35,552 bases of DNA. It comes from Oscillibacter sp. Lineage in GTDB: Bacteria; Bacillota; Clostridia; Oscillospirales; Oscillospiraceae. The stretch covers positions 1 through 35,552 of the forward strand of contig JAAVHC010000076.1 of assembly GCA_014799925.1 (NCBI GenBank), written 5' to 3'. Positions 27,484-35,552 of this stretch are shown here, in pieces (positions within the stretch are counted from its first letter, which is position 1; each line of letters opens with the position of its first letter). A model generated the notes under the pieces. That model searched no databases and had not been told where the DNA came from. It was given only the letters and a program-made list of their open reading frames with translations. The position numbers and the translations under genes are program-made.

Positions 27484-27616
27484 TATAGTTGACACACTTG
27501 AGAACAAGAATATGTTGGGCTTCGCCCAAACCCACCAGGGGCGTTGCCCCTGGACCCTACCGCCCTTTGAAAAGGGCGGCCCTAAACTTTATTACTTTTT
27601 AACTGCGTTGACTATA
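27484..27616. repeat. 133-bp MITE-like element carrying the triple-hairpin repeat, copy 2
   Basis: The ends are inverted: TATAGTTGAC (27484-27493) and GTTGACTATA (27607-27616), 8 of 10 bases complementary. Inside, 27513-27579 is the second triple hairpin: TTGGGC/GCCCAA, CCAGGGGC/GCCCCTGG and CCGCCCTTT/AAAGGGCGG. Compared with 23985-24056, stem 2 shows a paired A:T to G:C change, so pairing is kept. No open frame inside. Confidence 0.62.
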
Positions 27617-27629
27617 ACCCCAAAAGACC

Positions 27630-27656
27630 AGGGCGCGGAGCTTTGCTCCGCGCCCT
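27630..27656 (-). terminator. Strong hairpin, possible terminator downstream of glgP
   Basis: Perfect 12-bp stem AGGGCGCGGAGC/GCTCCGCGCCCT (27630-27641 with 27645-27656), loop TTT. On the minus strand it is followed by GGTCTTTTGG, a poor U-run; on the plus strand by TTGG. Direction is uncertain. Confidence 0.4.
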
Positions 27657-27744
27657 TTGGCACTCTCAATGCCCAAAAGCATATCAGCAGGGACAGGCAC
27701 CGAAAGGCCAAGGCCCATCGGGCAGGCAAAAAGTTTTTCTTTTG

Positions 27745-27774
27745 CTTCTTTTCTTTGTTCACAAAGAAAAGAAG
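27745..27774. repeat. A/T hairpin just after glgP
   Basis: Perfect 14-bp stem CTTCTTTTCTTTGT/ACAAAGAAAAGAAG with loop TC, 11 bp past the glgP stop. It shares the TTTGTTCACAAA core with the hairpin at 2884-2908 (read on the minus strand: TTTTTGTTCACACAAAAA). Confidence 0.65.
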
Positions 27775-27785
27775 GCCCCCTCGTC

Positions 27786-30221
27786 TTATTTCTTATACGG
27801 CACGTTCCAGATCCGCTCGGCATAGTCCGCGATGGACCGGTCGGCGGCGAAAATACCCGAGCGCGCGATATTATACAGGCTCATCTGGTTCCACTTCATC
27901 TGGTCGGCGTAGGTTTCCACCATTCTCCGCTCGGCGGCGCAGTAGGAGGCGAAATCGGCCAGAAGCATATACTCATCCGCCTGGGAACCGCCCGCGCCCA
28001 GGAGCAGCCGCTGGACCAGATCGTCATAGCGGACGCCGTCCCGGAAACCGTTGTTGATGTGGTCCAGCACGCGGTGGAGGTTGGGGTCGCGGGTGTAGAG
28101 GTTAAAGGGATTATAGCCGATGTCCCGCATCTCCTTGACTTCCTCGGTCTTCAGGCCGAAGAGGAACATGTTCTCGTCGCCCAGCACCTCGTGCATCTCC
28201 ACGTTGGCCCCGTCCAGGGTGCCCACCGTCAGCGCGCCGTTCATCATGAACTTCATGTTGCCGGTGCCGCTGGCCTCCTTGCCGGCGGTGGAGATCTGCT
28301 GGCTGACCTCACTGGCGGGCATGAGCACCTCCGCCAGAGACACCCGGTAGTTCTCCAGGAAGAAGACCTGCAGTCTGTCCTTGCAGATGGGGTTGTGGTT
28401 GATCTCGTCGGCCAGGGAGTTGATAAGCCGGATGATCCGCTTGGCCACGGCATAGCCGGGAGCGGCCTTCGCCCCAAACAGGAAGGTGTGGGGCCGCAGC
28501 TCCATATTGGGATTATCCTGGAGCTGATGGTAGAGGTGAATGATATGCAGCACGTTCAGCAGCTGGCGCTTGTACTCATGGAGGCGCTTGACCTGCACGT
28601 CGAAGATGGCGTCGGTATTCAGCACGAAGCCCTGAGTCTTCCTGGCGTACTTGGCAAAGGCCTCCTTATTGGCCTTTTTGATCTGGCCCAGGCGCAGGAG
28701 AACCTCCTTGTCGTCGGCGAACTTCTCCAGCCCGGGCAGCGCCGCGCCGGGATGGCGGAGGTAGTCGCTGCCGCCGGTGAGGTCGCGGATCAGGCCGTCA
28801 AGACCGGGGTTGATCTCCGCCAGCCAGCGGCGGTGGTCGATGCCGTTGGTGACGTTCTTGAACTTATCCGGCTCCATGTTGCAGGCATCCCGGAAGACGT
28901 CGTTGCGCAGGATATCGCTGTGGAGGGCGGAAACGCCGTTGACGGCAATGCCGCCGGCAATGCAGAGATTCGCCATGCGGATCTCGCCATCCCAGACAAT
29001 GGCCATGCTGCGGATCTTGCTCTCATCCCCGCAGTAGTAGGCGGTGACCTTCTCCTGCCAGCGGTGGGCAATCTCGCAGATGATCTGCCAGATCCGGGGC
29101 AGCAGGGTCTGCATCAGGGCCTGGGGCCAGCGCTCCAGGGCCTCGGCCAGCACGGTGTGGTTGGTATAGGCCACGGAGTTGCTGGTGATATGCCACGCGG
29201 TATCCCAGTTCAGTCCGGCGTCGTCCATCAGGATGCGCATCAGCTCGGGGATCACCAGGGTGGGATGGGTGTCATTGATCTGGATCACGTTCTTCTCGTG
29301 GAAGTTGGACACCGTGCCATAGGCCTGGATATGCTTGCGGACGATGGACTGGACCGTGGCGGAAACAAAGAAGTACTGCTGGCGCAGGCGCAGGCTCTTG
29401 CCCTCGTAGTGGTTGTCCTCGGGGTAGAGCACCTTGGCGATGACCTCGGCCATGGCCTTCTCCTCGTTGGCCTTCAGGTACTCGCCCTGGCTGAACAGGC
29501 CCATGTCAATGGGCGTGGGGCTCTTGGCGTCCCAGAGGCGCAGGACGTTGGTGTGCTTGGTGTCATAGCCGGCGATGGACATATCGCAGGGCACCGCCAG
29601 CACACGGGTGTAGTCCTCGTTGACCACGTGGAGCCGGTCGCCGTCCCAGAACTCGCGGAGGCGGCCGCCGAAGTGGACTTCCTCCACCTCGTCGGGACGG
29701 GGAATCAGCCAGGCGTCGCCCTGATCCTTCCAGTTGTCGGGCAGCTCCAGCTGCTGGCCGTCCACGATCTTCTGCCTGAAGATGCCCAGCTCATAGCAGA
29801 TGGAATAGCCGTAGGCGGGGATCTCCAGGGTAGTGAGACTGTCCAGATAACAGGCGGCCAGACGGCCAAGGCCCCCGTTGCCCAGGCCTGCGTCGGGCTC
29901 CATGTCAAAAATGTGGGCGGGCTTGAAGCCCAGCTCCTGGATGGCCTCCTTCATAGGCTCGATGACGCCCAGGTTATAGGCGTTCTTCATCAGGCTGCGG
30001 CCCATGAGGAACTCCAGGGACATATAGTGGACCTGGCGCAGCTGCTGCTTGCGCACCTTGGAGCGGGTCTCCACGGCGTGGGCGCTCATACGGTCCCGGA
30101 GCACCATGGCGCAGGCCTTCATCATATTGGCTTCGGTGGCCTCCTCCTCCGTGCAGCCGAAGTTCAGGCGCAGCTTATCGACAATCGCCTGCTTCATGAC
30201 GTCCTTGGTCATGTTTTCCAT
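27786..30221 (-). CDS. glgP: Glycogen phosphorylase
   Basis: GT35 enzyme that releases glucose-1-phosphate from glycogen or other alpha-glucans. 811 residues, the usual length. The pyridoxal phosphate lysine is Lys657 in EASGTGNMKFMMNGA. Other family blocks: GLGNGGLGRLAACYLDS, NSVAYTNHTVLAEALE and QINDTHPTLVIPELMR. AGAGGAC lies before ATG 30221. It runs in the same direction as glgBCDA but is set apart by a terminator (30436-30473) and 270 bp of palindromic DNA, so breakdown may be controlled separately from synthesis. Confidence 0.97.
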   Translation of the reverse strand: MENMTKDVMKQAIVDKLRLNFGCTEEEATEANMMKACAMVLRDRMSAHAVETRSKVRKQQLRQVHYMSLEFLMGRSLMKNAYNLGVIEPMKEAIQELGFKPAHIFDMEPDAGLGNGGLGRLAACYLDSLTTLEIPAYGYSICYELGIFRQKIVDGQQLELPDNWKDQGDAWLIPRPDEVEEVHFGGRLREFWDGDRLHVVNEDYTRVLAVPCDMSIAGYDTKHTNVLRLWDAKSPTPIDMGLFSQGEYLKANEEKAMAEVIAKVLYPEDNHYEGKSLRLRQQYFFVSATVQSIVRKHIQAYGTVSNFHEKNVIQINDTHPTLVIPELMRILMDDAGLNWDTAWHITSNSVAYTNHTVLAEALERWPQALMQTLLPRIWQIICEIAHRWQEKVTAYYCGDESKIRSMAIVWDGEIRMANLCIAGGIAVNGVSALHSDILRNDVFRDACNMEPDKFKNVTNGIDHRRWLAEINPGLDGLIRDLTGGSDYLRHPGAALPGLEKFADDKEVLLRLGQIKKANKEAFAKYARKTQGFVLNTDAIFDVQVKRLHEYKRQLLNVLHIIHLYHQLQDNPNMELRPHTFLFGAKAAPGYAVAKRIIRLINSLADEINHNPICKDRLQVFFLENYRVSLAEVLMPASEVSQQISTAGKEASGTGNMKFMMNGALTVGTLDGANVEMHEVLGDENMFLFGLKTEEVKEMRDIGYNPFNLYTRDPNLHRVLDHINNGFRDGVRYDDLVQRLLLGAGGSQADEYMLLADFASYCAAERRMVETYADQMKWNQMSLYNIARSGIFAADRSIADYAERIWNVPYKK

Positions 30222-30252
30222 ATCGGTGTGTCCTCTTTTCTATAATCAAATA

Positions 30253-30322
30253 ACTTGAAAAGAATTAAAATTCTTTTCAAGTGCTGCGGCGTATACGCCG
30301 CAGCAGGCCGCTTTCAGCGGCC
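30253..30322. repeat. Three tandem palindromes in the glgP leader
   Basis: ACTTGAAAAGAATT/AATTCTTTTCAAGT (30253-30282, 14-bp perfect stem), then a 24-bp loop-free perfect palindrome TGCTGCGGCGTA/TACGCCGCAGCA (30282-30305), then GGCCGC/GCGGCC with loop TTTCA (30306-30322). The last hairpin is identical to the one at 2958-2974. They fall in the 5' leader of glgP if it is transcribed from upstream. Confidence 0.7.
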
Positions 30323-30335
30323 CTGATTTGGATTT

Positions 30336-30421
30336 CATAGTCAACGCCAGCGTGTTTCACACGCAGGCGGGCAAAGCCCGCCTGAAAAATAGCTTTGCTA
30401 TTTTCAAGTTGATTGACTATA
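30336..30421. repeat. 86-bp MITE-like element with TTGACTAT ends
   Basis: CATAGTCAAC (30336-30345) faces ATTGACTATA (30412-30421). Inside are GCGTG/CACGC (30350-30364), GGCGGGC/GCCCGCC (30366-30382) and AAATAGC/GCTATTT (30387-30403). Ends of the same type bound 27484-27616 with different hairpins inside. Confidence 0.6.
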
Positions 30422-30435
30422 TTGGTTTGGTGGGG

Positions 30436-30473
30436 CAAAAAGAGCGGAGCTGCACAGAGAGGCAGCCCCGCTC
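30436..30473 (-). terminator. Rho-independent terminator after glgA
   Basis: On the minus strand GAGCGGGGCTGC pairs with GCAGCTCCGCTC (one G-U pair; 30462-30473 with 30442-30453), loop of 8, then TTTTTG. It begins 19 bp past the glgA stop and should end or attenuate the glgBCDA transcript before glgP. Confidence 0.82.
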
Positions 30474-30492
30474 GGTCGAAATCGTGGCCTCG

Positions 30493-31926
30493 TTATGAGC
30501 AGATCTTCCGGTAGATCTCGTTGTACGCCTCGGCGCTGCGGCCCCAGCTGAAGTCCTCGGTCATGCCCGCCTTGCGGAGGTTGAGGAATTCCTTGGGCTT
30601 ATCGTAGTACAGCTCCACCGCCTGACGGATGACATAGAGCATGTCGCCGCTGTTGTAGTCGGCAAAGGTAAAGCCGTTGCCCGCGCCGCACCAGGCCTCG
30701 TAGGGGTGGACGGTGTCCTTCAGCCCGCCGGTCTCCCGGACGATGGGCACCGTGCCGTAGCGCATGGCGATCATCTGGGCCAGGCCGCAGGGCTCGCTCT
30801 TGCTGGGCATCAGCAGCAGGTCCGCGCCGGCGTAAATGGCGTTGGCCAGCTCCTCGTTATAGCCCCGGAACAGGCCCATCCGGCCCTCATACTGGCGGCG
30901 CTTTTCCTCAAAGAACTGCTCGTAGTTCCAGTCGCCGCTGCCCAGCACCACAAACTGGCAGTTCAGGTCCATGATCTGGTCGAACACCTTGCAGATGAGG
31001 TCCAGACCCTTGTGGCTGACCAGGCGGCTGACGATGCCGATCACCGGCACGTCGGGATTTTCCTCCAGAGCCATCTGCTGCTGGAGATGCGCCTTGTTCC
31101 TGGACTTGCCGGCCATGCTCTTGACGCTGAACCTGGCCTTGATCCCCTCGCCCCTGGAGGGATCGTAGCGGTCCATATCCAGGCCGTTGAGCACGCCGTA
31201 GACCTTTCCGGCGTTGCGCTGGATCACGCTCTCCATGCCGTGGGCAAAGAAGGCGTAGCGCAGCTCCTGGGCATAGGTGGGGCTGACGGCGGTGATGGCG
31301 TCGCAGGTCATGAGGGCGCCCTTGAGCAGGTTCACATCGCCGTCCATGGCGATGGTGCCGTCGGCAAACCAGCCGGGAGCCAGACCGAACAGGTCCTCCA
31401 GGGTCTCCTTGCCGTAACGGCCCTGGTACTCGATATTGTGGACGGTAAAGACGGTTTTGATGCTCCGGACTTCCGGCCAGCGGACACACTCGTCCTTCAG
31501 ATAGACGGGCACCAGCGCGGTCTGCCAGTCGTTGCAGTGGATGACCTCCGGCATGAACGCCATGGCGGGCAGCAGGGAGATGATGGCCCGGGAGAAAAAG
31601 CCGTAGCGCTCACCGTCGTCATAGTGCCCATAGAGGGCGTCCCTCTTGAAGTAGTACTCGTTGTCCACAAAGTACCAGATGACCCCGTCCTTGTCCAGGC
31701 GGAACAGGCCGCAGTACACCCGCCGCCAGCCCAGAGTCACCTCAATGTGGCAGACAAACTCCATCTGATCCTTCCACTTATCCGACACCCGCTGGTACAG
31801 GGGCAGAATGACCTCCACCTCGTTGCCGGCCTGGGCCAGCGCCTGAGGCAGGCTGCCGGCCACATCGGCCAGGCCGCCGGTCTTGCAGAAGGGGACCGCC
31901 TCAGAGGTGGCAAACAGAATCTTCAT
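30493..31926 (-). CDS. glgA: Glycogen synthase
   Basis: GT5 enzyme adding glucose from ADP-glucose to the growing alpha-1,4 chain. 477 residues, the usual length. The N-terminal ADP-glucose site KTGGLADV (15-22) is intact; C-terminal GIVSRLVSHKGLDLI and MPSKSEPCGLAQMIAMRYG are the second-domain signatures with the conserved Glu. AAAGGAGG precedes ATG 31926. It lies 64 bp downstream of glgD. Confidence 0.97.
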   Translation of the reverse strand: MKILFATSEAVPFCKTGGLADVAGSLPQALAQAGNEVEVILPLYQRVSDKWKDQMEFVCHIEVTLGWRRVYCGLFRLDKDGVIWYFVDNEYYFKRDALYGHYDDGERYGFFSRAIISLLPAMAFMPEVIHCNDWQTALVPVYLKDECVRWPEVRSIKTVFTVHNIEYQGRYGKETLEDLFGLAPGWFADGTIAMDGDVNLLKGALMTCDAITAVSPTYAQELRYAFFAHGMESVIQRNAGKVYGVLNGLDMDRYDPSRGEGIKARFSVKSMAGKSRNKAHLQQQMALEENPDVPVIGIVSRLVSHKGLDLICKVFDQIMDLNCQFVVLGSGDWNYEQFFEEKRRQYEGRMGLFRGYNEELANAIYAGADLLLMPSKSEPCGLAQMIAMRYGTVPIVRETGGLKDTVHPYEAWCGAGNGFTFADYNSGDMLYVIRQAVELYYDKPKEFLNLRKAGMTEDFSWGRSAEAYNEIYRKICS

Positions 31927-31990
31927 GGGAAAAAACCTCCTTTAGAGATAAGAACAGTATGCCCAGGACAGGGATGGATTCAGCGTTTTC

Positions 31991-33106
31991 TCAAATCCTG
32001 CTGCCCTTGGCGATGGTCATGGGATAGTTCTCATGGCCCATGAGGGTGCGGGAGTCCATGACGACTACGTCCTTGTCGGCGATGACGTGGTGGAGCACCG
32101 CGTCCCGGCTGACGGTGACGTCCTGCATGAGGATGCAGTCCTTCACCTCCGCGCCCTTGGCCACGCTGACGCCCCGGAACAGGATGGAGTTCTCCACCGT
32201 GCCCTCAATGGTGCAGCCGTCGGCCACCAGGCAGTTGCAGCACACGCCGGCGGGGTCCACGTAGGTGGACGCCTCGCTGCGCTCCTTGGTGAAGATGGGC
32301 CGTCCGGCGGGGAACACCTCCCGGCGGATGGCGGGATCCAGCAGCTCCATGGAGCGCATATAGTACCCCTTCAGGGTCCGGATCTGGGCGGCGTAGCCGT
32401 CCCAGACATAGCTCTGGAGGTGCAGCGCGGACGCCTTCCCCTGGAGCACCGCGCCCCGGAAGCTGACCTGATCGTGACTCATGCACTCGTCCACCAGATC
32501 CAGCAGCAGCTGCCTGGAGAGAATATAAATTTCCAGAGACCGGTGATATCCGGCGGGGTTGTTGAGGGGGAAGAGGACGTCGGTGATCCGGCCCGTCTCA
32601 TTGAGCTTGAAGTAGGTCACATCGCCGGGGCCGCTGACGTCGCTGGTGCAGACGGCGGTAATGTCCGCGCCGGAGGCCAGATGGGCCTGGTACACGTCCT
32701 GAATGGGGAGATTGATCACCAGGTCGCTGTCGGCCAGGACCACGTGGTCCTGCCGGATGCCCTGGAGATAGGAGCGCACGCCCGCCAGGGCCTCCATCTT
32801 GCCCCGGATGCCGCCCACGCCCCGGACCTGCTCCGTGGCGAAGGGGGGCAGCAGGCGCAGTCCGCCGTGGCTGCGGCTGAGGTCCCAGTCCTTGCCGGAG
32901 CCCAGATGGTCCAGCAGGCTCTGATAGTTGCCCTCCAGCACCACGCCCACGTCGGTGACGCCGGCGTTGACCATGCTGCTGAGGATAAAGTCGATCAGGC
33001 GGTAGCGTCCCGCGAAGGGGACGGAGGCGGGCATACGGGCCTCTGTCAGCTCCCGCAGTCCGTCATGCTTCTCGTAGGAGAAGATAATGCCGTGCAGTCC
33101 TTTCAT
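31991..33106 (-). CDS. glgD: Glucose-1-phosphate adenylyltransferase subunit GlgD
   Basis: GlgD-type partner of GlgC, 371 residues. The nucleotidyltransferase fold starts [16 protein letters not shown], replacing the GGxGxRL loop of GlgC, so it is likely regulatory with little activity of its own, as known for Geobacillus Glg[21 protein letters not shown] matches the family. The C-terminal left-handed beta helix is visible ([19 protein letters not shown]). The start at 33106 overlaps the glgC stop as ATGA, with AAGGAGG upstream. Confidence 0.95.
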   Translation of the reverse strand: MKGLHGIIFSYEKHDGLRELTEARMPASVPFAGRYRLIDFILSSMVNAGVTDVGVVLEGNYQSLLDHLGSGKDWDLSRSHGGLRLLPPFATEQVRGVGGIRGKMEALAGVRSYLQGIRQDHVVLADSDLVINLPIQDVYQAHLASGADITAVCTSDVSGPGDVTYFKLNETGRITDVLFPLNNPAGYHRSLEIYILSRQLLLDLVDECMSHDQVSFRGAVLQGKASALHLQSYVWDGYAAQIRTLKGYYMRSMELLDPAIRREVFPAGRPIFTKERSEASTYVDPAGVCCNCLVADGCTIEGTVENSILFRGVSVAKGAEVKDCILMQDVTVSRDAVLHHVIADKDVVVMDSRTLMGHENYPMTIAKGSRI

Positions 33107-34311
33107 CTGGACACCTCCTTATGCTCGCTGTTGAGCATCGTTTTCGGCTTGACCGTCTCACCGGCGGAGATAACGGCGCCGGGACCCAGGACCGTGATGC
33201 CCCACTCGTCGGGGTCATAGTCCTCCGGATTGCCGCCCACCTGGGCGCCCGCCTCCACCTGGCAGTTCTCACCCAGAATGGCGTAGCGCACCACGGCGCC
33301 CCGCTTCACGGTGACGCCGGGCATCAGCATGGAGTAGGCCACCTCGGCCCCCTCCTCCACCCGCGCGCCGGGGGAGAGAACGGAGTTTTTCACGGTGCCG
33401 CTGATCTCGCAGCCCTGGGTGACCACGGAGTGCTCCACCAGGGAGGATTTACCGATATAGGCGGGGGGCTGGCTGGGCAGGCGGGCGTAGATGGGCCAGC
33501 TGTCCTCCAGCAGATCCAGGTCGCCCCGGCTGAGCATATCCATATTGGCGTCCCAGAGGCTCTCCAGGGTCCCCACGTCCTTCCAGTAGCCGTCGAACCG
33601 GTAGGCGATCATCTTCTCGCCGGCGGCCAGGAACTTGGGGATGATGTTCTTGCCGAAGTCGTTGCTGGACTCGGGGTCGGCCTCGTCCTCAATGAGGGCC
33701 TGGCGCAGCTTCTGCCAGGTGAAGATATAGATGCCCATGGAGGCCAGGTTACTCTTGGGCTGCTTGGGCTTTTCCTGGAACTCCACGATGTTGTCCTCGT
33801 CGTCCACGGCCATGATGCCGAAGCGGGGAGCCTCCGCCCAGGGCACCTCCAGCACGGAGATGGTGCAGGCCGCGCCCGCGGCCTTGTGGGCCTCCAGCAT
33901 CCTGTCGTAATTCATCTTATAGATATGGTCGCCGGAGAGGATCACCACGTACTCCGGGTCGTACATATCCACGAAGCCGATGTTCTGATAGATGGCGTTG
34001 GCGGTTCCCTTGAACCAGGTGCCCTTGTCGCCCTCCCGCATGTAGGGGGGCAGGATGTGGACGCCGCCGTCCAGACGGTCCAGGTCCCAGGGCTGGCCGG
34101 AGCCGATGTAGCTGTTGAGCTCCAAAGGCTTGTACTGGGTAAGGACGCCCACGGTGTCGATGCCGGAGTTGGTGCAGTTGGACAGAGGGAAGTCAATGAT
34201 GCGGTATTTTCCCCCGAAGGGAACGGCGGGCTTGGCCACGTTGCTGGTCAGCACATACAGCCGGCTGCCCTGCCCCCCTGCCAGGAGCATTGCGATACAC
34301 TCTTTTTTCAT
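33103..34311 (-). CDS. glgC: Glucose-1-phosphate adenylyltransferase
   Basis: Makes ADP-glucose, the committed step of bacterial glycogen synthesis. About 402 residues. Catalytic loop [16 protein letters not shown], then [35 protein letters not shown] holds the catalytic Asp; the C-terminal half is a hexapeptide beta helix. I prefer ATG 34311 ([10 protein letters not shown]), the family's usual N-terminus. ATG 34326 is also in frame, but its purine-rich site touches the start codon. It is 24 bp after glgB and overlaps glgD. Confidence 0.96.
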   Translation of the reverse strand: MKKECIAMLLAGGQGSRLYVLTSNVAKPAVPFGGKYRIIDFPLSNCTNSGIDTVGVLTQYKPLELNSYIGSGQPWDLDRLDGGVHILPPYMREGDKGTWFKGTANAIYQNIGFVDMYDPEYVVILSGDHIYKMNYDRMLEAHKAAGAACTISVLEVPWAEAPRFGIMAVDDEDNIVEFQEKPKQPKSNLASMGIYIFTWQKLRQALIEDEADPESSNDFGKNIIPKFLAAGEKMIAYRFDGYWKDVGTLESLWDANMDMLSRGDLDLLEDSWPIYARLPSQPPAYIGKSSLVEHSVVTQGCEISGTVKNSVLSPGARVEEGAEVAYSMLMPGVTVKRGAVVRYAILGENCQVEAGAQVGGNPEDYDPDEWGITVLGPGAVISAGETVKPKTMLNSEHKEVSR

Positions 34312-34335
34312 GTGTGCTTGATCCATCCTCTCTCG

Positions 34336-35552
34336 TTATTCTTCAGCCGCATCGGGAGTTTTCTTTTTCCTGGTGCGGGAGGGAGCTTTTTTCTCTGCGG
34401 CGGCGCCCGTTTTGGGCTTGCGGCCCCGCCGCTTGGGGGCCTCCGCCGCCTGCTCCGGGGCGGGAGCCTCGGCGGCTTTGGGCTTGCGGCCCCGCCGCTT
34501 GGGGGCCTCCGCCGCCTGTTCCGGGGCGGGAGCCTCGGCGGCTTTGGGCTTGCGGCCCCGCCGTTTGGGGGCCTCTGTCACCTGCTCCGGAGCGGGAGCC
34601 TCGGCGGCTTTGGGCTTGCGGCCCCGCCGTTTGGGGGCCTCCGTCGCCTGCTCCGGAGCGGGAGCCTCGGCGGCTCTGGGTTTCCGGCCCCGCCGCTTGG
34701 GGGCCTCTGCCGCCTGCTCCGTGACGGCCGTCTCAGGCTCGGCCGCCTTTTCCCGGGTGGTCCGGGGCTTTTCCCCATCTTCCGGAGCGGCGGCTCTGGC
34801 CTTCCTGGGCTGGGGCTTGGCCCGCAGCTTGCCCTGACCCCGCAGGAACACCGCGCCGAAGGGCGGGATGCGGATGGCCACGGAGCATTCCTTCTCATGG
34901 GAGGGAATCCATTCCACCTTGCAGGGCTTTTCGTTGAGCACCCCGTCGCCGCCGTAGATCTCCGCGTCGGAGTTGAAGACCTCTACATATTCCTTCACCG
35001 GGGAGCAGCCGAAGCGGTAGTTCTCATAGGTGTTGGGATTGAAGTTGACGGCGCAGACCATCTCGTTGCCGGACTTGTCCCGGCGGAGGAAAACAACGAC
35101 GTTGTTCTGGTTGTCATCGGGCACCAGCCACTGGAAGCCCTCCCAGCTGAAATCGACCTCCCACAGCTCAGGGGAGCTCTGGTAGAACCGGTTGATGTCC
35201 CTGATGTACCGGTGGAGCCTGGCGTTGCCCTCGTTCCTGAGGACGCCCCAGTCCAGCTGGTCCTCGAAGTGCCACTCCTGCTCGGTGCCCAGCTCCACGC
35301 CCATGAAGCTCAGCTTCTTGCCGGGGTGGGCCATGGTGTAGCCGTAGAAGCCCCGGACGCCCGCCAGCTGCTGCCGCTCGTCGCCGGGCATCTTGCCCCG
35401 GACGGAGCCCTTCATATGGACCACCTCGTCGTGGCTCAGGGGCAGGATATAGTTCTCCGAGAAGGCGTAGAACATGGAGAAGGTGATATCCTTGTGGTTG
35501 CCCTGGCGGAACCAGGGGTCCATCTTTAAGTAGTGGCACATGTCGTTCATCC
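34336..35552 (-). CDS. glgB: 1,4-alpha-glucan branching enzyme with repeat tail (5' end outside window)
   Basis: C-terminal ~404 residues of a GH13 branching enzyme, which makes alpha-1,6 branches in glycogen; the N-terminus lies beyond 35552. The conserved region IV LPLSHDEVVHMKGS is visible, then MPGDERQQLAGVRGFYGY and GKKLSFMGVELGTEQEW, followed by the C-terminal beta domain ending GAVFLRGQGKL. A tail of about 150 residues unlike normal GlgB follows: an Arg/Lys/Ala/Pro/Glu spacer, then a 22-residue unit (EAPKRRGRKPK plus AAEAPAPEQAA) in about five copies, and a basic end. The reading frame through the tail is intact. First visible gene of glgBCDA. Confidence 0.95.
   Translation of the reverse strand, partial: MNDMCHYLKMDPWFRQGNHKDITFSMFYAFSENYILPLSHDEVVHMKGSVRGKMPGDERQQLAGVRGFYGYTMAHPGKKLSFMGVELGTEQEWHFEDQLDWGVLRNEGNARLHRYIRDINRFYQSSPELWEVDFSWEGFQWLVPDDNQNNVVVFLRRDKSGNEMVCAVNFNPNTYENYRFGCSPVKEYVEVFNSDAEIYGGDGVLNEKPCKVEWIPSHEKECSVAIRIPPFGAVFLRGQGKLRAKPQPRKARAAAPEDGEKPRTTREKAAEPETAVTEQAAEAPKRRGRKPRAAEAPAPEQATEAPKRRGRKPKAAEAPAPEQVTEAPKRRGRKPKAAEAPAPEQAAEAPKRRGRKPKAAEAPAPEQAAEAPKRRGRKPKTGAAAEKKAPSRTRKKKTPDAAEE
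34411..34740 (-). repeat. Five 66-bp tandem repeats in the glgB tail
   Basis: The core TTTGGGCTTGCGGCCCCGCC (plus strand) starts at 34411, 34477, 34543 and 34609, and a variant at 34675: exact 66-bp period, 22 codons. Copies differ at a few positions (for example the codons for AT, VT and AA before EAPKRRGRKP), so they have begun to diverge but no frameshift has entered. Confidence 0.9.

Larger units (their letters stand above)
27402..27785. other. Gene-free stretch between the SLH-peptidase-like gene and glgP
   Basis: 384 bp holding only hairpin elements: the TATAGT-bounded element 27484-27616, a strong stem at 27630-27656 and an A/T hairpin at 27745-27774. A plus-strand open frame crosses it but runs through the repeats and has no ribosome site. 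Confidence 0.65.

Noticed and set aside
27657-30245. Long plus-strand open frame of 862 codons opposite glgP
   Set aside because: It mirrors glgP codon for codon, has no ribosome site and gives a His/Val/Gly/Leu-rich product typical of antisense reading of GC-rich genes. The same applies to the plus-strand frames at 33121-35529, 30706-32043, 1214-2896 and 5685-7820 and the minus-strand frame at 12102-13622.

Overview
The window looks like a stretch of chromosome from a GC-rich gut Clostridium-class Firmicute, most likely Oscillospiraceae (Flavonifractor/Lawsonibacter/Oscillibacter-like). This placement is an inference. It rests on high GC, strong AGGAGG-type ribosome binding sites, a V-type ATPase in ntp order, S-layer-homology (SLH) surface proteins, a GlgC/GlgD pair, and dense hairpin repeats in nearly every larger intergenic gap.

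Layout. (1) 1-8111, minus strand: V-type ATPase operon, transcribed H(G)-I-K-E-C-F-[623 bp of hairpin-rich non-coding DNA]-A-B, with B cut by the window edge. The K proteolipid carries every side-chain ligand of the Enterococcus hirae Na+ site, so a sodium-coupled enzyme is likely. (2) 8112-9068: gene-free. It holds a near-consensus promoter, three hairpins and a perfect-stem terminator on the minus strand, together a candidate ~370-nt non-coding RNA. (3) 9069-13577, plus: a 1502-residue surface protein joining BspA-type leucine-rich repeats, a class 3 lipase-like domain, two InlB-type repeats and three SLH domains. Its repeat part is visibly AT-richer than its surroundings. (4) 13880-14989, minus: a membrane-anchored DUF4015-like putative glycosidase.

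(5) 15270-23983, plus: an aromatic amino acid cluster: tyrA, a methyltransferase, aroB, aroA, aroC, a HEAT-like protein, pheA (chorismate mutase-prephenate dehydratase-ACT), an aroE-aroK fusion and aroQ. It covers every step from DAHP to chorismate and on to prephenate, phenylpyruvate and the tyrosine branch; DAHP synthase is not in the window. (6) 24111-25979, plus: a ferritin-like hypothetical, an HD-domain protein and a short PhnD-like lipoprotein. (7) 26063-27262, minus: an SLH protein with a papain-fold (CHAP/NlpC-like) C-terminus. (8) 27786-35552, minus: glycogen metabolism, glgB-glgC-glgD-glgA, a terminator, then glgP. GlgB is cut by the window edge and ends in an unusual five-unit tail with an AT-hook-like KRRGRKP motif.

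The metabolic content is ordinary. The parts that deserve a second look are the intergenic material (several classes of small palindromic elements, two of them present twice), the putative RNA at 8482-8855, the LRR-lipase-SLH protein and the GlgB tail. No CRISPR array, tRNA, rRNA, transposase or phage gene was seen.
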